This document shows, piece after piece, positions 19,723-27,989 of a stretch of 64,000 nucleotides of DNA. The notes beneath the pieces were generated by a model. The model did not search any database, had not been told where the DNA came from, and was given only the letters and a program-made list of their open reading frames with translations. This DNA comes from Aeromonas dhakensis (GTDB taxonomy: Bacteria; Pseudomonadota; Gammaproteobacteria; Enterobacterales; Aeromonadaceae): assembly GCF_000820305.1 (NCBI RefSeq), contig NZ_CDBH01000022.1, positions 160,701-224,700 on the forward strand, written 5' to 3'. The translations under genes and the position numbers were made by a program. Numbering within the stretch: the stretch's first letter is position 1; the number at the start of each line of letters is the position of its first letter.

Positions 19723-21840
19723 ATGAAACCGGTTGTGATCAAACGTGATGGATGTCGCGCACCATTCAATGCCCAGCTGATTGCCGAGGCGGTGGGCCGA
19801 GCGGCGGAGGCGGTCAATCAGGCCAGTCCGGCGCTGGCAGAGCGCATTGCCGCCGCCGTCAGCCAGGAGCTGGAAGGGCGGGGAGAAGTGGACATCCACG
19901 AGATCCAGAACCGGGTCGAGAACCACCTGATGGCCTCCGACGACAAGGCCATCGCCCGTGCCTACATCGAATACCGTCACGACCGGGATCAGGCTCGCGA
20001 GGCCCGCGGCCGGCTGGCCCAGGAGATCCGCGGCCTGGTTGAGCAGACCAACGCGGCCCTGCTCAACGAGAACGCCAACAAAGATTCCAAGGTGATCCCG
20101 ACCCAGCGCGACCTGCTGGCGGGCATCGTCGCCAAGCACTACGCCACCAGCCACATGCTGCCCCGCGACGTGGTGCAGGCTCACGAGAGCGGTGATCTGC
20201 ACTTCCACGACCTTGACTACTCCCCCTTCTTCCCCATGTTCAACTGCATGTTGATCGACCTGAAGGGGATGCTGACTCACGGCTTCAAGATGGGTAACGC
20301 GGAGATCGACACCCCCAAATCCATCAGCACCGCCACCGCGGTCACCGCCCAGATCATCGCCCAGGTGGCGAGCCACATCTATGGCGGCACCACCATCAAC
20401 CGCATCGACGAAGTGTTGGCTCCCTACGTGACCATCAGCTGGGAGAAGCATCGGGAAGTGGCGGTGGAGTGGGGCATCGGCGATGTGGATGCCTACGCCA
20501 TGGCCCGCACCGAGAAGGAGTGCTACGACGCCTTCCAGTCGCTGGAGTACGAGGTGAACACCCTGCACACCGCCAACGGTCAGACCCCGTTCGTCACCTT
20601 CGGCTTTGGCCTTGGCGACAGCTGGCAGTCACGCCTGATCCAGCGGGCGATCCTGAGCAACCGCATCGCCGGCCTTGGCAAGAACAAGAAGACCGCCGTG
20701 TTCCCGAAACTGGTGTTCGCCATCAAGGATGGCCTTAACCACAAACAGGGCGATCCCAACTACGACATCAAGCAGCTGGCGCTGGAGTGTGCCTCCAAGC
20801 GGATGTACCCGGACATCCTCAACTACGACCAGGTGGTCAAGGTGACCGGTTCCTTCAAGACCCCCATGGGCTGCCGCTCCTTCCTCGGTGCTTACGAGGA
20901 GCAGGGCGAGCTGGTCCACGAAGGGCGCAACAACTTAGGGGTCGTGAGCCTCAACCTGCCGCGCATCGCTCTCAAATCCCGCGATGAAGCGGACTTCTGG
21001 GACAAGCTGGACGCCGCCTTGCGGGTAGCCAAGACCGCACTGATGTACCGCATCAAGCGCCTGGACGGGGTCAAGGCCCGGGTCGCCCCCATCCTCTACA
21101 TGGAAGGGGCCTGCGGGGTGCGCCTGAAGGCGGACGACAATGTCAGCGAGATCTTCAAGCACGGTCGCGCCTCCATCTCCCTTGGCTACATCGGGGTACA
21201 CGAGACCATCAACGCCCTGTTTGGCGATCAGGTGCACCTGTTTGATAGTGCCGAACTGCAGCAGAAGGCCGTCGCCATCGTCGAGCGCCTCAAGGCCGCC
21301 ACCGACGAGTGGAAGGAGGAGACCGGCTACGGCTTCAGCCTCTACTCCACCCCGAGCGAGAACCTCTGCTCCCGCTTCTGCCGCATCGACGCCAAGGAGT
21401 TTGGCGTGGTGGCGGGGGTGACCGACAAGGGTTACTACACCAACAGCTTCCACCTCGATGTGGAGAAGCAGGTGAACCCGTACGACAAGCTGGACTTCGA
21501 GGCGCCCTATCCGCCCATCGCCAGCGGCGGCTTCATCTGCTACGGCGAGTACCCCAACATCCAGCACAACCTGGAAGCGCTGGAGAACGTCTGGGACTAC
21601 AGCTATGACAAGGTGCCCTACTACGGCACCAACACCCCCATCGACGAGTGCTACGAGTGCGGCTTCACCGGCGAGTTCGAGTGCACCTCCAAGGGCTTTA
21701 CCTGTCCGCGCTGCGGCAACCACGACCCGGCCAAGGTGTCGGTGACCCGCCGCGTCTGCGGCTACCTCGGCAGCCCGGATGCGCGCCCCTTCAACGCGGG
21801 CAAGCAGGAAGAGGTCAAGCGCCGGGTCAAACACATGTGA
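19723..21840 (+). CDS. nrdD: Anaerobic ribonucleoside-triphosphate reductase, large subunit
   Basis: 705 residues. Makes dNTPs from NTPs without oxygen through a glycyl radical. N-terminal ATP-cone (V-I-K-R-D-G-C-R-A-P-F) gives allosteric control; the barrel follows; a C-terminal Zn site C-Y-E-C...C-P-R-C precedes the glycyl-radical motif R-R-V-C-G-Y-L with the radical Gly at 680. Length and C-terminal R-V-K-H-M match class III enzymes. The activase nrdG follows 169 bases downstream, across a palindromic repeat. The upstream region carries FNR- and NrdR-type sites. Confidence 0.97.
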   Translation: MKPVVIKRDGCRAPFNAQLIAEAVGRAAEAVNQASPALAERIAAAVSQELEGRGEVDIHEIQNRVENHLMASDDKAIARAYIEYRHDRDQAREARGRLAQEIRGLVEQTNAALLNENANKDSKVIPTQRDLLAGIVAKHYATSHMLPRDVVQAHESGDLHFHDLDYSPFFPMFNCMLIDLKGMLTHGFKMGNAEIDTPKSISTATAVTAQIIAQVASHIYGGTTINRIDEVLAPYVTISWEKHREVAVEWGIGDVDAYAMARTEKECYDAFQSLEYEVNTLHTANGQTPFVTFGFGLGDSWQSRLIQRAILSNRIAGLGKNKKTAVFPKLVFAIKDGLNHKQGDPNYDIKQLALECASKRMYPDILNYDQVVKVTGSFKTPMGCRSFLGAYEEQGELVHEGRNNLGVVSLNLPRIALKSRDEADFWDKLDAALRVAKTALMYRIKRLDGVKARVAPILYMEGACGVRLKADDNVSEIFKHGRASISLGYIGVHETINALFGDQVHLFDSAELQQKAVAIVERLKAATDEWKEETGYGFSLYSTPSENLCSRFCRIDAKEFGVVAGVTDKGYYTNSFHLDVEKQVNPYDKLDFEAPYPPIASGGFICYGEYPNIQHNLEALENVWDYSYDKVPYYGTNTPIDECYECGFTGEFECTSKGFTCPRCGNHDPAKVSVTRRVCGYLGSPDARPFNAGKQEEVKRRVKHM

Positions 21841-21846
21841 GCCGAG

Positions 21847-21965
21847 CCCTCACCCCAGCCCTCTCCCAGAGGGAGAGGGAACCGGCCGAGGTGCTGTTTG
21901 TACTGCCTTGCTCCCTTCTCCCGCTCAGGTTGAAAAGAGTGGGAGAAGGGCTGGGGATGAGGGGG
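21847..21965. repeat. REP/BIME-like pair of palindromic repeats between nrdD and nrdG
   Basis: Two related palindromic units in opposite orientation. Unit A (21847-21879) reads CCCTCACCCC... with a CCCTCTCCC/GGGAGAGGG stem. Unit B (21911-21965) has CCCTTCTCCC/GGGAGAAGGG and ends GCTGGGGATGAGGG. Unit B is closely matched again at 48669-48710, so this is a dispersed family. It may form a hairpin that affects nrdD-nrdG mRNA processing. Confidence 0.8.
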
Positions 21966-22009
21966 CATCCATCATCACCTGCCTGCCAAACCGTGAATCG
22001 AGAGACAAG

Positions 22010-22519
22010 ATGCACTACCACCAGTACTACCCGGTCGATGTGATCAACGGCCCAGGCACCCGTGCCACCCTGTTCGTCTCGGGCTGCGAACACCAGTGCC
22101 CCGGCTGCTACAACCAGAGCACCTGGCGGCTCGATGGCGGCAAGCCGTTCGATCAGGCGATGAGCGATCGCGTCATCGCGGATCTCAAGGATCCGCGCAT
22201 CAAGCGGCGTGGACTGTCGCTCTCCGGCGGCGATCCGCTTCACCCGGCCAACGTGCCCCACGTGCTGGCGCTGGTGAAACGGGTGCGCGCCGAGTGCCCC
22301 GGCAAGGACATCTGGTGCTGGACCGGCTATCTGCTTGGCGAGCTCAGCCCGACCCAGCGCGAGCTGGTTTGTTTACTGGACGTGCTGGTGGATGGCAAGT
22401 TCGAGCAGGGGCTGGCGGATCCCGGCCTGCTCTGGCGCGGCAGCAGCAATCAGCAGATCCACGACCTCAACGCCTGGCGGGAAGGAGGGGAACGGATCCC
22501 CTGTCTGGTTTGCAGTTGA
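22010..22519 (+). CDS. nrdG: Anaerobic ribonucleotide reductase activating enzyme
   Basis: 169 residues, a small radical SAM protein. C-E-H-Q-C-P-G-C (about residues 26-33) is the CX3CX2C motif binding the 4Fe-4S cluster that cleaves SAM to form the glycyl radical on NrdD. Also visible are G-P-G-T-R near the start and the S-G-G-D-P motif. The start is placed at the ATG after AGAGACAAG, which gives the family's usual N-terminus M-x-Y-x-Q-Y-Y-P-V-D; the open frame extends upstream only through the palindromic repeat. Confidence 0.95.
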   Translation: MHYHQYYPVDVINGPGTRATLFVSGCEHQCPGCYNQSTWRLDGGKPFDQAMSDRVIADLKDPRIKRRGLSLSGGDPLHPANVPHVLALVKRVRAECPGKDIWCWTGYLLGELSPTQRELVCLLDVLVDGKFEQGLADPGLLWRGSSNQQIHDLNAWREGGERIPCLVCS

Positions 22520-22583
22520 GGCCAGGGATGTTTATGGTTAGCCCATTCCAATCCCTGTGACATCGTTGACGAGGAAATCCGAG

Positions 22584-22754
22584 ATGAACAATCTGCTCAA
22601 GATCCTGCTGGCCATCTTCCTGCCGCCGGTCTGCGCCTTTATCCAGGTGGGCTTCAGCCTGCATTTTCTGATCAACATAGTGCTGACCCTGCTCGGCGGT
22701 CTGCCCGGCATGGTGCACGCCCTCTGGCTGGTGGTCAGTGACAAGCGCGGCTGA
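22584..22754 (+). CDS. Pmp3/YqaE family small membrane protein
   Basis: 56 residues with two transmembrane helices and the Pmp3 pattern L-A-I-F-L-P-P-V-C-A-F...G-F-S-L-H-F-L-I-N-I-V-L-T-L-L-G. Family members stabilise membrane potential under salt or other stress; the role in bacteria is unclear. A GAGGAAA ribosome site fixes the start. A strong terminator follows. Confidence 0.9.
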   Translation: MNNLLKILLAIFLPPVCAFIQVGFSLHFLINIVLTLLGGLPGMVHALWLVVSDKRG

Positions 22755-22771
22755 CGTTGAGCCTCTTTGCT

Positions 22772-22802
22772 AAAAGCCAACCCGATGGGGTTGGCTTTTT
22801 TT
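22772..22802 (+). terminator. Terminator after yqaE-like gene
   Basis: Perfect 12-bp stem (22772-22783 with 22788-22799), GATG loop, T-run of eight. Confidence 0.95.
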
Positions 22803-22898
22803 ATGCTGCTCAAACGGGTTCCGATTGTTACAGTAATGGGCCGGCAACCCTGCCGGGGAGGGGTGACCCCTCTGATCTGACTCAACAAGGAGTGTTGA

Positions 22899-23291
22899 AT
22901 GGGTTTGAAGGTCTTGCTGCTGGGCACTGTGCTCGGCCTGCTGGGGGGCTGTGCCAGCCCCAGTCCCACCGTGAAACTGAACCAGCCGCCGCTGGAGGTG
23001 ACCATGGCGGAGCTTGGCAAATACTGGGTGCAGGATGGCGAAGTGCCCCCGTTTGAACCGGTGGGCGGCGCGCCAGCCAAGCGGCCCGTCAAGGGCTATG
23101 TGGAGATCCGTTATCTCATCGACTCCAATGGCAATCTGTTCAGCCCAGAGATCCTGGCCTCGGAGCCGCCCGGCGTGCTGGATCTGATCGCCCTGTCGGG
23201 GCTGGCCAAAACCCGCTATCGAGTGTCGGAGCAGAACCCGCAGGCCATTCCGGTGCGAGTGGTGGGTCGCTACGAGATTGAAGTGGAGTAA
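22899..23291 (+). CDS. Lipoprotein with TonB C-terminal-like domain
   Basis: 130 residues; lipobox L-L-G-G-C with Cys at 18. The C-terminal part (V-E-I-R-Y-L-I-D-S-N-G-N-L-F-S-P-E-I-L plus A-L-S-G-L-A-K-T-R-Y) has the pattern of the TonB C-terminal domain, but there is no Pro-rich spacer or N-terminal membrane anchor. It is thus unlikely to be an energy transducer; it may be an envelope protein that borrowed this fold. Single gene with a strong terminator. Confidence 0.75.
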   Translation: MGLKVLLLGTVLGLLGGCASPSPTVKLNQPPLEVTMAELGKYWVQDGEVPPFEPVGGAPAKRPVKGYVEIRYLIDSNGNLFSPEILASEPPGVLDLIALSGLAKTRYRVSEQNPQAIPVRVVGRYEIEVE

Positions 23292-23325
23292 ACAACAACC
23301 CCGGCCTGGCCGGGGTTGTTGTTTA
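23290..23325. terminator. Bidirectional terminator
   Basis: Seventeen-bp near-perfect inverted repeat around TG, rich in A on one flank and T on the other, between converging genes. Confidence 0.9.
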
Positions 23326-23682
23326 CTGCTGTTTACAGTCGTTGTAGACGCTCTGCCACTCGCCGTCCTTGTCGCGCATCTCGACAAAGCCCTCATCTCC
23401 CTTGTTCCACCAGACGGCCTCGTGATCGTCGGTGTAGCGGGCGCCGGAGGCAGAGACGCTCTGCGGCAGGGTGTAGTCCTTGCCGTCCGGCAGTGCCAGC
23501 TTGACGAAGTTCAGGCTCTGATCGGAGAGGGCGAAGTAGCGCACCTGTACCCGTTGGCCCTGTTCGCACAGATAGGTGACGGGGTCGCCGCCGGTCACGC
23601 TCAGGGGGTCGGCGCCGCGTTCGCAGCCGCTCAGCAGGGTCAGGGTCGTGATGCCCAGCAGCAGAAGGTTGGCGTGCTTCAT
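23323..23682 (-). CDS. mliC: MliC family lysozyme inhibitor lipoprotein
   Basis: 119 residues; lipobox L-L-S-G-C with Cys at 20. The mature domain has the MliC pattern: Y-L-C-E-Q-G near the start, S-A-S-G-A-R-Y-T-D and W-W-N-K-G-D-E-G-F-V-E near the end. The Ser and Lys of the two conserved loops insert into the active site of c-type lysozyme. It would protect the cell wall from host lysozyme at the membrane. The fit is good by motif. Confidence 0.88.
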   Translation of the reverse strand: MKHANLLLLGITTLTLLSGCERGADPLSVTGGDPVTYLCEQGQRVQVRYFALSDQSLNFVKLALPDGKDYTLPQSVSASGARYTDDHEAVWWNKGDEGFVEMRDKDGEWQSVYNDCKQQ

Positions 23683-23809
23683 GTTGATTCTCCATCGGTG
23701 TCATCCGGGCGTGATCCTAACAGCTTGCCCAAGGGGGGCAATGCCGCTCGACCCGACTTGCGTCGATATGCGTCCATGGGCGTCAAAAGAAGCACTAATG
23801 AGTATGGGC

Positions 23810-24571
23810 TCAATGCAGGCCGAGTCTGGCCTCGAAGGCGCGCACCAGCGCCTCGTAGGTGCCGTTGTTCCTGATCTTCTGCAGCCCCTCTTCGAAGCGA
23901 CTGGCCATCTCCTCACCCCGGGGGTGGGCGCGGGAGAAGGCGAGCCAGAAACCGTCGGTGGAGATCTTGCCCACCTTGACCACCTTCCCGCTCAGCTGTT
24001 TCTGCTGGATCTTGAGGTAGCCCGGCATCTCGTTCATCAGGATGTAGTCGACCCGGCCACGCACCAGCATCTCGATGATCTGGGTGTCTGACTTGGCCTG
24101 AAAGCGGGTGATCCTGGGGTTTTCCATGAAATCGGTGGGGTAGGTGTAGCCGAGAGTGATGCCCACCGTCTTCTGTTCCAGCGAGGTGAGTTTGAGATCC
24201 CGGCGCGGTTCGCTGGCCAGGGCGAAGATGGCGAGATCCTCCTCGAACATGGGGGTTTCGTGCCAGAAGTACTGGTAACGGTTCTCCTCGGTAATGGTGG
24301 CATCGAAGCAGCCGAGCACCTTGTCGCTGCGCGCCTCGTACATGCAGCGGGCGAAGGGGATGGTACGAAACTCCACCTCGACCCCCTCGGCGGCAAAGGC
24401 CGCCTTCACCAGCTCGGGCGCCAGCCCCTGCGGCTGGCCGCTCTCTTTGTCGAGAACGCAGTAGGGGGCCCAGTCATCTTCCGCGGCGATCAGCACAGAC
24501 TCGGCCCGGGCGCTTCCCACCATCAGCAGAAGACAGATAACCAGCCAGTGAATGTGGGTTGCGTGTGTCAT
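23810..24571 (-). CDS. Periplasmic solute-binding protein (SBP_bac_3 family)
   Basis: 253 residues; signal peptide to S-A-R-A. The mature start S-V-L-I-A-A-E-D-D-W-A-P-Y-C and the later G-L-A-P-E-L-V-K-A-A-F-A-A-E-G-V-E-V are typical of family 3 binding proteins. It is an orphan like the one at 6516 but only distantly similar. The start at 24571 has GGGAGAGACC before it; upstream in-frame starts have no better site. The downstream DUF2955 gene ends 142 bases away on the same strand with its own terminator. Confidence 0.83.
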   Translation of the reverse strand: MTHATHIHWLVICLLLMVGSARAESVLIAAEDDWAPYCVLDKESGQPQGLAPELVKAAFAAEGVEVEFRTIPFARCMYEARSDKVLGCFDATITEENRYQYFWHETPMFEEDLAIFALASEPRRDLKLTSLEQKTVGITLGYTYPTDFMENPRITRFQAKSDTQIIEMLVRGRVDYILMNEMPGYLKIQQKQLSGKVVKVGKISTDGFWLAFSRAHPRGEEMASRFEEGLQKIRNNGTYEALVRAFEARLGLH

Positions 24572-24647
24572 GGTCTCTCTCCCGTTGCCAACTGCCCTAG
24601 CAAGCATAGTTGCTGGGGCTGGCCACAGGCGCTGCCAGATACAGGGC

Positions 24648-24678
24648 AAAAAAACGCCCCGGTAGGCATAGCGGGGCG
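24648..24678 (-). terminator. Terminator of the MarR-HlyD-DUF2955 operon
   Basis: CGCCCC/GGGGCG six-bp stem (24655-24660 with 24673-24678) with a 12-nt loop, followed on the minus strand by seven T (24654-24648). Confidence 0.9.
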
Positions 24679-24712
24679 AAAGGCAGCACATCCTTGAGCT
24701 AACAACAGGGGG

Positions 24713-25750
24713 TCAATAACCGAACCGGGTGGCCTCGAAACGGTTAAGCAGTCGGTGGATGAGGTAACAGGCCAGCAGGGTGGCGACGATGGCAAACAGG
24801 ATGCTGCTGACCCGGTAGAGGGCACTGAACACCAGATCGTTGCCGGGCGTCAGGTACTGGCCGAACAGGATGCCGAGGGTGGTGAGGGCGCCGAAGCCGA
24901 CCCCGGAACCGCTCGCCTCCTTCACGTGGGCATGACTGAACAGCATGGCGCCGAGCCAGAGCAGGGGGGCGACCAGGATCAGCAGTCCGGACCAGTCGTA
25001 GAGCACCAGCTGGCCGACCAGGCCGAAGCTCACCCCGAGCAGGGTGCCCATGGCCCGCTTGCGGGCATAGCTCAGGGCGCCGTCCCAGTGCATGGGGAAG
25101 AGCACCAGTAGGGTCGTGGCCTGGGCCGACATGGAGTCCCGCAGATCGAAGAGCTGGAACACCATGAAGGAGAGGGTGGCGATGCTGGCGCCAAGCAGCG
25201 CCTCGTGCCGCATCCGGTGCGGTGCCTTGGGAGAGGGGGCCGGCTTGGGGCGCTCCTCCACGTCGGGGATGAGCGCCGTCATCAGGTAGGCGATGAGCAC
25301 CGACAGCACGCTGGCCCACAGGTTGCTGAAGATGAGGTCGTTGAGATCGGTCTGCGGGTAGCTGGCAAAGTGCAGCATGATGCTGAGACTCAGCACCCCG
25401 TTGGCACCGAACAGAAACAGGCTGCCCCGCGACATGGCGGCGAAACGGTAGAGAAACAGCAGGAAGGCGATGGGGATCATCAGGCCGGGATGGCCGCCAA
25501 ACAGCCCCCCCAGCAGCCCCACTTCCAGCCCGCAGACCACGGCGGCGGCGATCAACTGGCGGGCGGCATGACCGTTCATCACCGGCACCATGCCCAGCAG
25601 CAGCACAGGTGTCACCGTGTAGAAGACGCCGTAGTTCCAGCCGAACAGCTTGCAGAGCAGAAAGCCGCTGGTGCTGCCAAAGGCGATGCGCAGGCATTGG
25701 CGCAGTTCATTGGCGGTGAGGGGTCTGTGCCACAGGTTCATTGCCGTCAC
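24713..25750 (-). CDS. FUSC/DUF2955 family membrane protein (efflux component)
   Basis: 345 residues with about ten transmembrane segments in two halves joined by a short cytoplasmic linker (around 165-185, rich in Pro and Lys). It matches the DUF2955 branch of the FUSC/aromatic-acid-exporter superfamily. With the HlyD-type protein two bases upstream it probably forms an inner-membrane pump. Substrates of such pairs are often aromatic acids or drugs; unknown here. It is controlled by the SlyA-like gene at the head of the operon. Confidence 0.82.
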   Translation of the reverse strand: MTAMNLWHRPLTANELRQCLRIAFGSTSGFLLCKLFGWNYGVFYTVTPVLLLGMVPVMNGHAARQLIAAAVVCGLEVGLLGGLFGGHPGLMIPIAFLLFLYRFAAMSRGSLFLFGANGVLSLSIMLHFASYPQTDLNDLIFSNLWASVLSVLIAYLMTALIPDVEERPKPAPSPKAPHRMRHEALLGASIATLSFMVFQLFDLRDSMSAQATTLLVLFPMHWDGALSYARKRAMGTLLGVSFGLVGQLVLYDWSGLLILVAPLLWLGAMLFSHAHVKEASGSGVGFGALTTLGILFGQYLTPGNDLVFSALYRVSSILFAIVATLLACYLIHRLLNRFEATRFGY

Positions 25751-25751
25751 C

Positions 25752-26807
25752 TCAGTAGATGTAGTGCAGCAGGCTGAGCAGGCGGATCTGGGCGCGGGCC
25801 AGCAGCCCGGTCAGGGCGTTGTCGGGCAGCAGCTGCACGGTGGCACGGGCACCGGCCGGCAGATGGGCGGGCAGCTGTTCCAGCGCCAGATGCAGGCGCA
25901 GACGCTGGGCGTCGCGCACCCAGCGATCCGACTCGGTGGGGCTGGCCAGCTGGCCGTTGGCATCGAACTGACCGGCGCTGACCCCGGCATCCAGGCTGGT
26001 GACCCGGGCGGGATAGAGGCGGCCCGGCTCGCCGTCGAAGGCGACCAGGGCCAGGCTGTCCTGATCTACGTGGCGCAGGCTCTTCTCGCGAAAATCGGCG
26101 ATCACGTCCACTTGCTCGGAGACCAGCGCCAGCAGCGGGGCGCCCGCCGCGGCGAAGCTGCCCGGCTTGAGCTGCAGGTTGGTGATGATGCCGTCCTGGC
26201 TGGCGTGGACCCGACTGTAGGCGAGGTTGAGCTCGGCCTGGGCGAGGCGGTTGCGGGCCTGGCGCAGTAGCAGGTTGTCGTCGCCGGGCAGGCCGCGGTT
26301 GACCCTGGCCTGGGTCATGCGGGCCTTGCTGGCCAGCAGGTTGGCCTGGGCGGTGCGAAATGCGCTGTCGGCGTCATCTTTCTGCTGCTCGGAGACCATG
26401 TGGCGGCGATAGAGGGCGTCGATACGCTCCGCTTCCCGCAACTTGAGGGCGGCCTGGGTTTGCAACGAGCTGAAATCGGCGCTGGCGGCGTTGAGGGTGG
26501 CATCGAGCTGGCGATTCTGCTGTTCGGCCTGGGCCAGGGCGAGGCGAGCCTGCTCTACCGCCAGCTCGAAGGGGGCCGGGTCGAGGGCAAACAGCAGATC
26601 CCCCTGCTTGACGTGCTGGTTGTTGGCGACAGCCACCTCCATCACCTTGCCGCTGACCTGGGGCGCCATCTTGGTGACGACGCGGGTCGCCATGGCCTGC
26701 GGGGTGAGCGGCATCTTGAGGTCGGCCAGCAGGAAATAGGCAAAGACCAGCACGAAGGCGCCCATGGCCCATTTGATCCAGCGTTGGAATTGTTGATCCG
26801 GGGTCAT
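25752..26807 (-). CDS. HlyD/EmrA family membrane-fusion protein
   Basis: 351 residues: one N-terminal membrane helix (about 12-30), a first lipoyl half (V-T-K-M-A-P-Q-V-S-G-K-V-M-E-V), a coiled-coil hairpin (about 80-190), the second lipoyl half (S-Q-D-G-I-I-T-N-L) and a beta-barrel. Periplasmic adaptor of an efflux system, partner of the DUF2955 protein (compare E. coli YibH-YibI). The start at 26807 is one base after the regulator's stop codon. Confidence 0.88.
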   Translation of the reverse strand: MTPDQQFQRWIKWAMGAFVLVFAYFLLADLKMPLTPQAMATRVVTKMAPQVSGKVMEVAVANNQHVKQGDLLFALDPAPFELAVEQARLALAQAEQQNRQLDATLNAASADFSSLQTQAALKLREAERIDALYRRHMVSEQQKDDADSAFRTAQANLLASKARMTQARVNRGLPGDDNLLLRQARNRLAQAELNLAYSRVHASQDGIITNLQLKPGSFAAAGAPLLALVSEQVDVIADFREKSLRHVDQDSLALVAFDGEPGRLYPARVTSLDAGVSAGQFDANGQLASPTESDRWVRDAQRLRLHLALEQLPAHLPAGARATVQLLPDNALTGLLARAQIRLLSLLHYIY

Positions 26808-26808
26808 C

Positions 26809-27282
26809 TCATTCTCTCTCTTCACTCTGTGCACCTATCTTGCCGAGGGCATTGGCACAGATGCGGTGCACGATATCTTCAAACTGTTCCAGCTCCCGCT
26901 GGCTGATGCCGGCGAGCAGCTCCCGGCGTATCTCCATGATGCGATCTTCAATCTGGTCGAGCAGCGCCTTGCCGGCCGGGGTCAGGGTGACAATGCGGGC
27001 CCGCTTGTCCTGGCTGCAGCAGTGGCGTTCTACCAGCCCCTGCTCCTCCAGCTGGCCCAGGGTGCGCATCAGGGAGGGAAGTTCGATCTCCAGCGCCTCG
27101 GACAGGGTCTTCTGGCTGAGGTGGCCGCCGAGCCGGCTCAACTTCCACAGCGCCGTCCAGCGGGGATGAGTCAGGCCGAGGGGGGCCAGCTCGAGATCGG
27201 CCACGGTGCGCCACAGCCGATGCAGCCGGCCGACCCGCTCGGCGAGGGAGAGCTCGCGCAGCATTTCCAGATCCTTCATCAT
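26809..27282 (-). CDS. MarR/SlyA family transcriptional regulator
   Basis: 157 residues. Winged helix-turn-helix with L-T-H-P-R-W-T-A-L-W-K-L, L-S-Q-K-T-L-S-E-A-L-E-I-E-L-P-S-L-M-R and the wing D-K-R-A-R-I-V-T-L-T-P-A-G, closely like SlyA. It is the first gene of an operon with an HlyD-type protein and a DUF2955 protein. Two SlyA-consensus palindromes lie directly upstream, so autorepression and ligand-induced release of the pump genes is the likely circuit. AGGAG at 27286-27290 region supports the start. Confidence 0.92.
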   Translation of the reverse strand: MMKDLEMLRELSLAERVGRLHRLWRTVADLELAPLGLTHPRWTALWKLSRLGGHLSQKTLSEALEIELPSLMRTLGQLEEQGLVERHCCSQDKRARIVTLTPAGKALLDQIEDRIMEIRRELLAGISQRELEQFEDIVHRICANALGKIGAQSEERE

Positions 27283-27298
27283 GAGATTCTCCTTTTAC

Positions 27299-27335
27299 TT
27301 AGCTTGCTAAGTATTGTAGTTGTTTAGCAGGCTAA
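27299..27335 (-). promoter_or_regulatory. Two SlyA-type operators
   Basis: On the minus strand site 1 (27299-27310) is TTAGCAAGCTAA, identical to the SlyA consensus. Site 2 (27324-27335, read on the plus strand) is TTAGCAGGCTAA, one mismatch. Centres are 25 bases apart. Site 1 is 17 bases from the regulator's start codon and would cover its promoter or start. Confidence 0.85.
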
Positions 27336-27340
27336 GTAAA

Positions 27341-27605
27341 TAGTGTGATCACGATCTTGTTTATGAAAATTGGAGGTAGGTCTCTGGTGGAGCTCAAGCA
27401 GCATGGGTGAAGGGGTGAGTTGGGATCAGCGGCACTTTTGAGTGAAGCAGGAGGCTGGATATGGTCGGCAGGGCCCGGTGAAATAAAGAGAGTCGTTTAT
27501 TGGGATGGCATGAAAATAGTCACAGCTTTTTATGTGCACCCTAATTAGACGATGCAAAAAAATATTATATAAATGCGGCACTCTGTTTTTTATTCACTAA
27601 TATTG
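27341..27605. other. Intergenic region without a gene
   Basis: Contains AT-rich runs at 27520-27580 (ATTATATAAA) that look like a promoter for the small plus-strand ORF. No RNA gene or repeat is recognised. Confidence 0.4.
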
Positions 27606-27635
27606 ATGAGTCAGCTAAACAGGGAGATGATAGCT

Positions 27636-27794
27636 GTGGAACGATATGAATCGGGTGACGCCCATCTCGCCATCGAGAGTCTTCTGGTGGACGTGGAATA
27701 TGTGGTCGACGGCCATTATGGACTCAGCCTGGAAAATGCCGAAACCTGTCATGAATTTGACCCTGCCAATATTCCATTGTTATTAGCCGAATAG
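27636..27794 (+). CDS. Small hypothetical protein
   Basis: About 52 acidic residues (E-R-Y-E-S-G-D-A-H-L-A-I-E-S-L-L..., ending P-L-L-L-A-E), soluble, no family that I recognise. An AGGGAG ribosome site at 27621-27626 is nine bases before a GTG at 27636; in-frame ATGs at 27606 and 27627 are alternatives but spaced badly from it. The AT-rich upstream stretch could be its promoter. Codon usage is plausible for the genome but the gene is unproven. Confidence 0.45.
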   Translation: MERYESGDAHLAIESLLVDVEYVVDGHYGLSLENAETCHEFDPANIPLLLAE

Positions 27795-27896
27795 TCTTTC
27801 GGTCGGTGACATCCGCACGTCATATTGAGAGGGCAGCCTGTCACAGGGCCTGCCCGCACCCTTTATCCTCTTGCTGCAAGCCGCCATTACCTGCGG

Positions 27897-27927
27897 GAGC
27901 GCCATGCTTGTAACAAGCTAGGCGCTC
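27897..27927. repeat. 31-base palindrome
   Basis: GAGCGCC-AT-GCTTGT-A-ACAAGC-TA-GGCGCTC: arms of 7 and 6 bp with one 2x2 internal mismatch and a one-base centre. As RNA it would be a strong hairpin; no T-run follows directly. Function unknown. Confidence 0.7.
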
Positions 27928-27989
27928 GCTATCGAGCTGTCATCGTCTTTCTTTTTTATCACCCGGCAGATCCTGGCCGGAGTGTTTTT

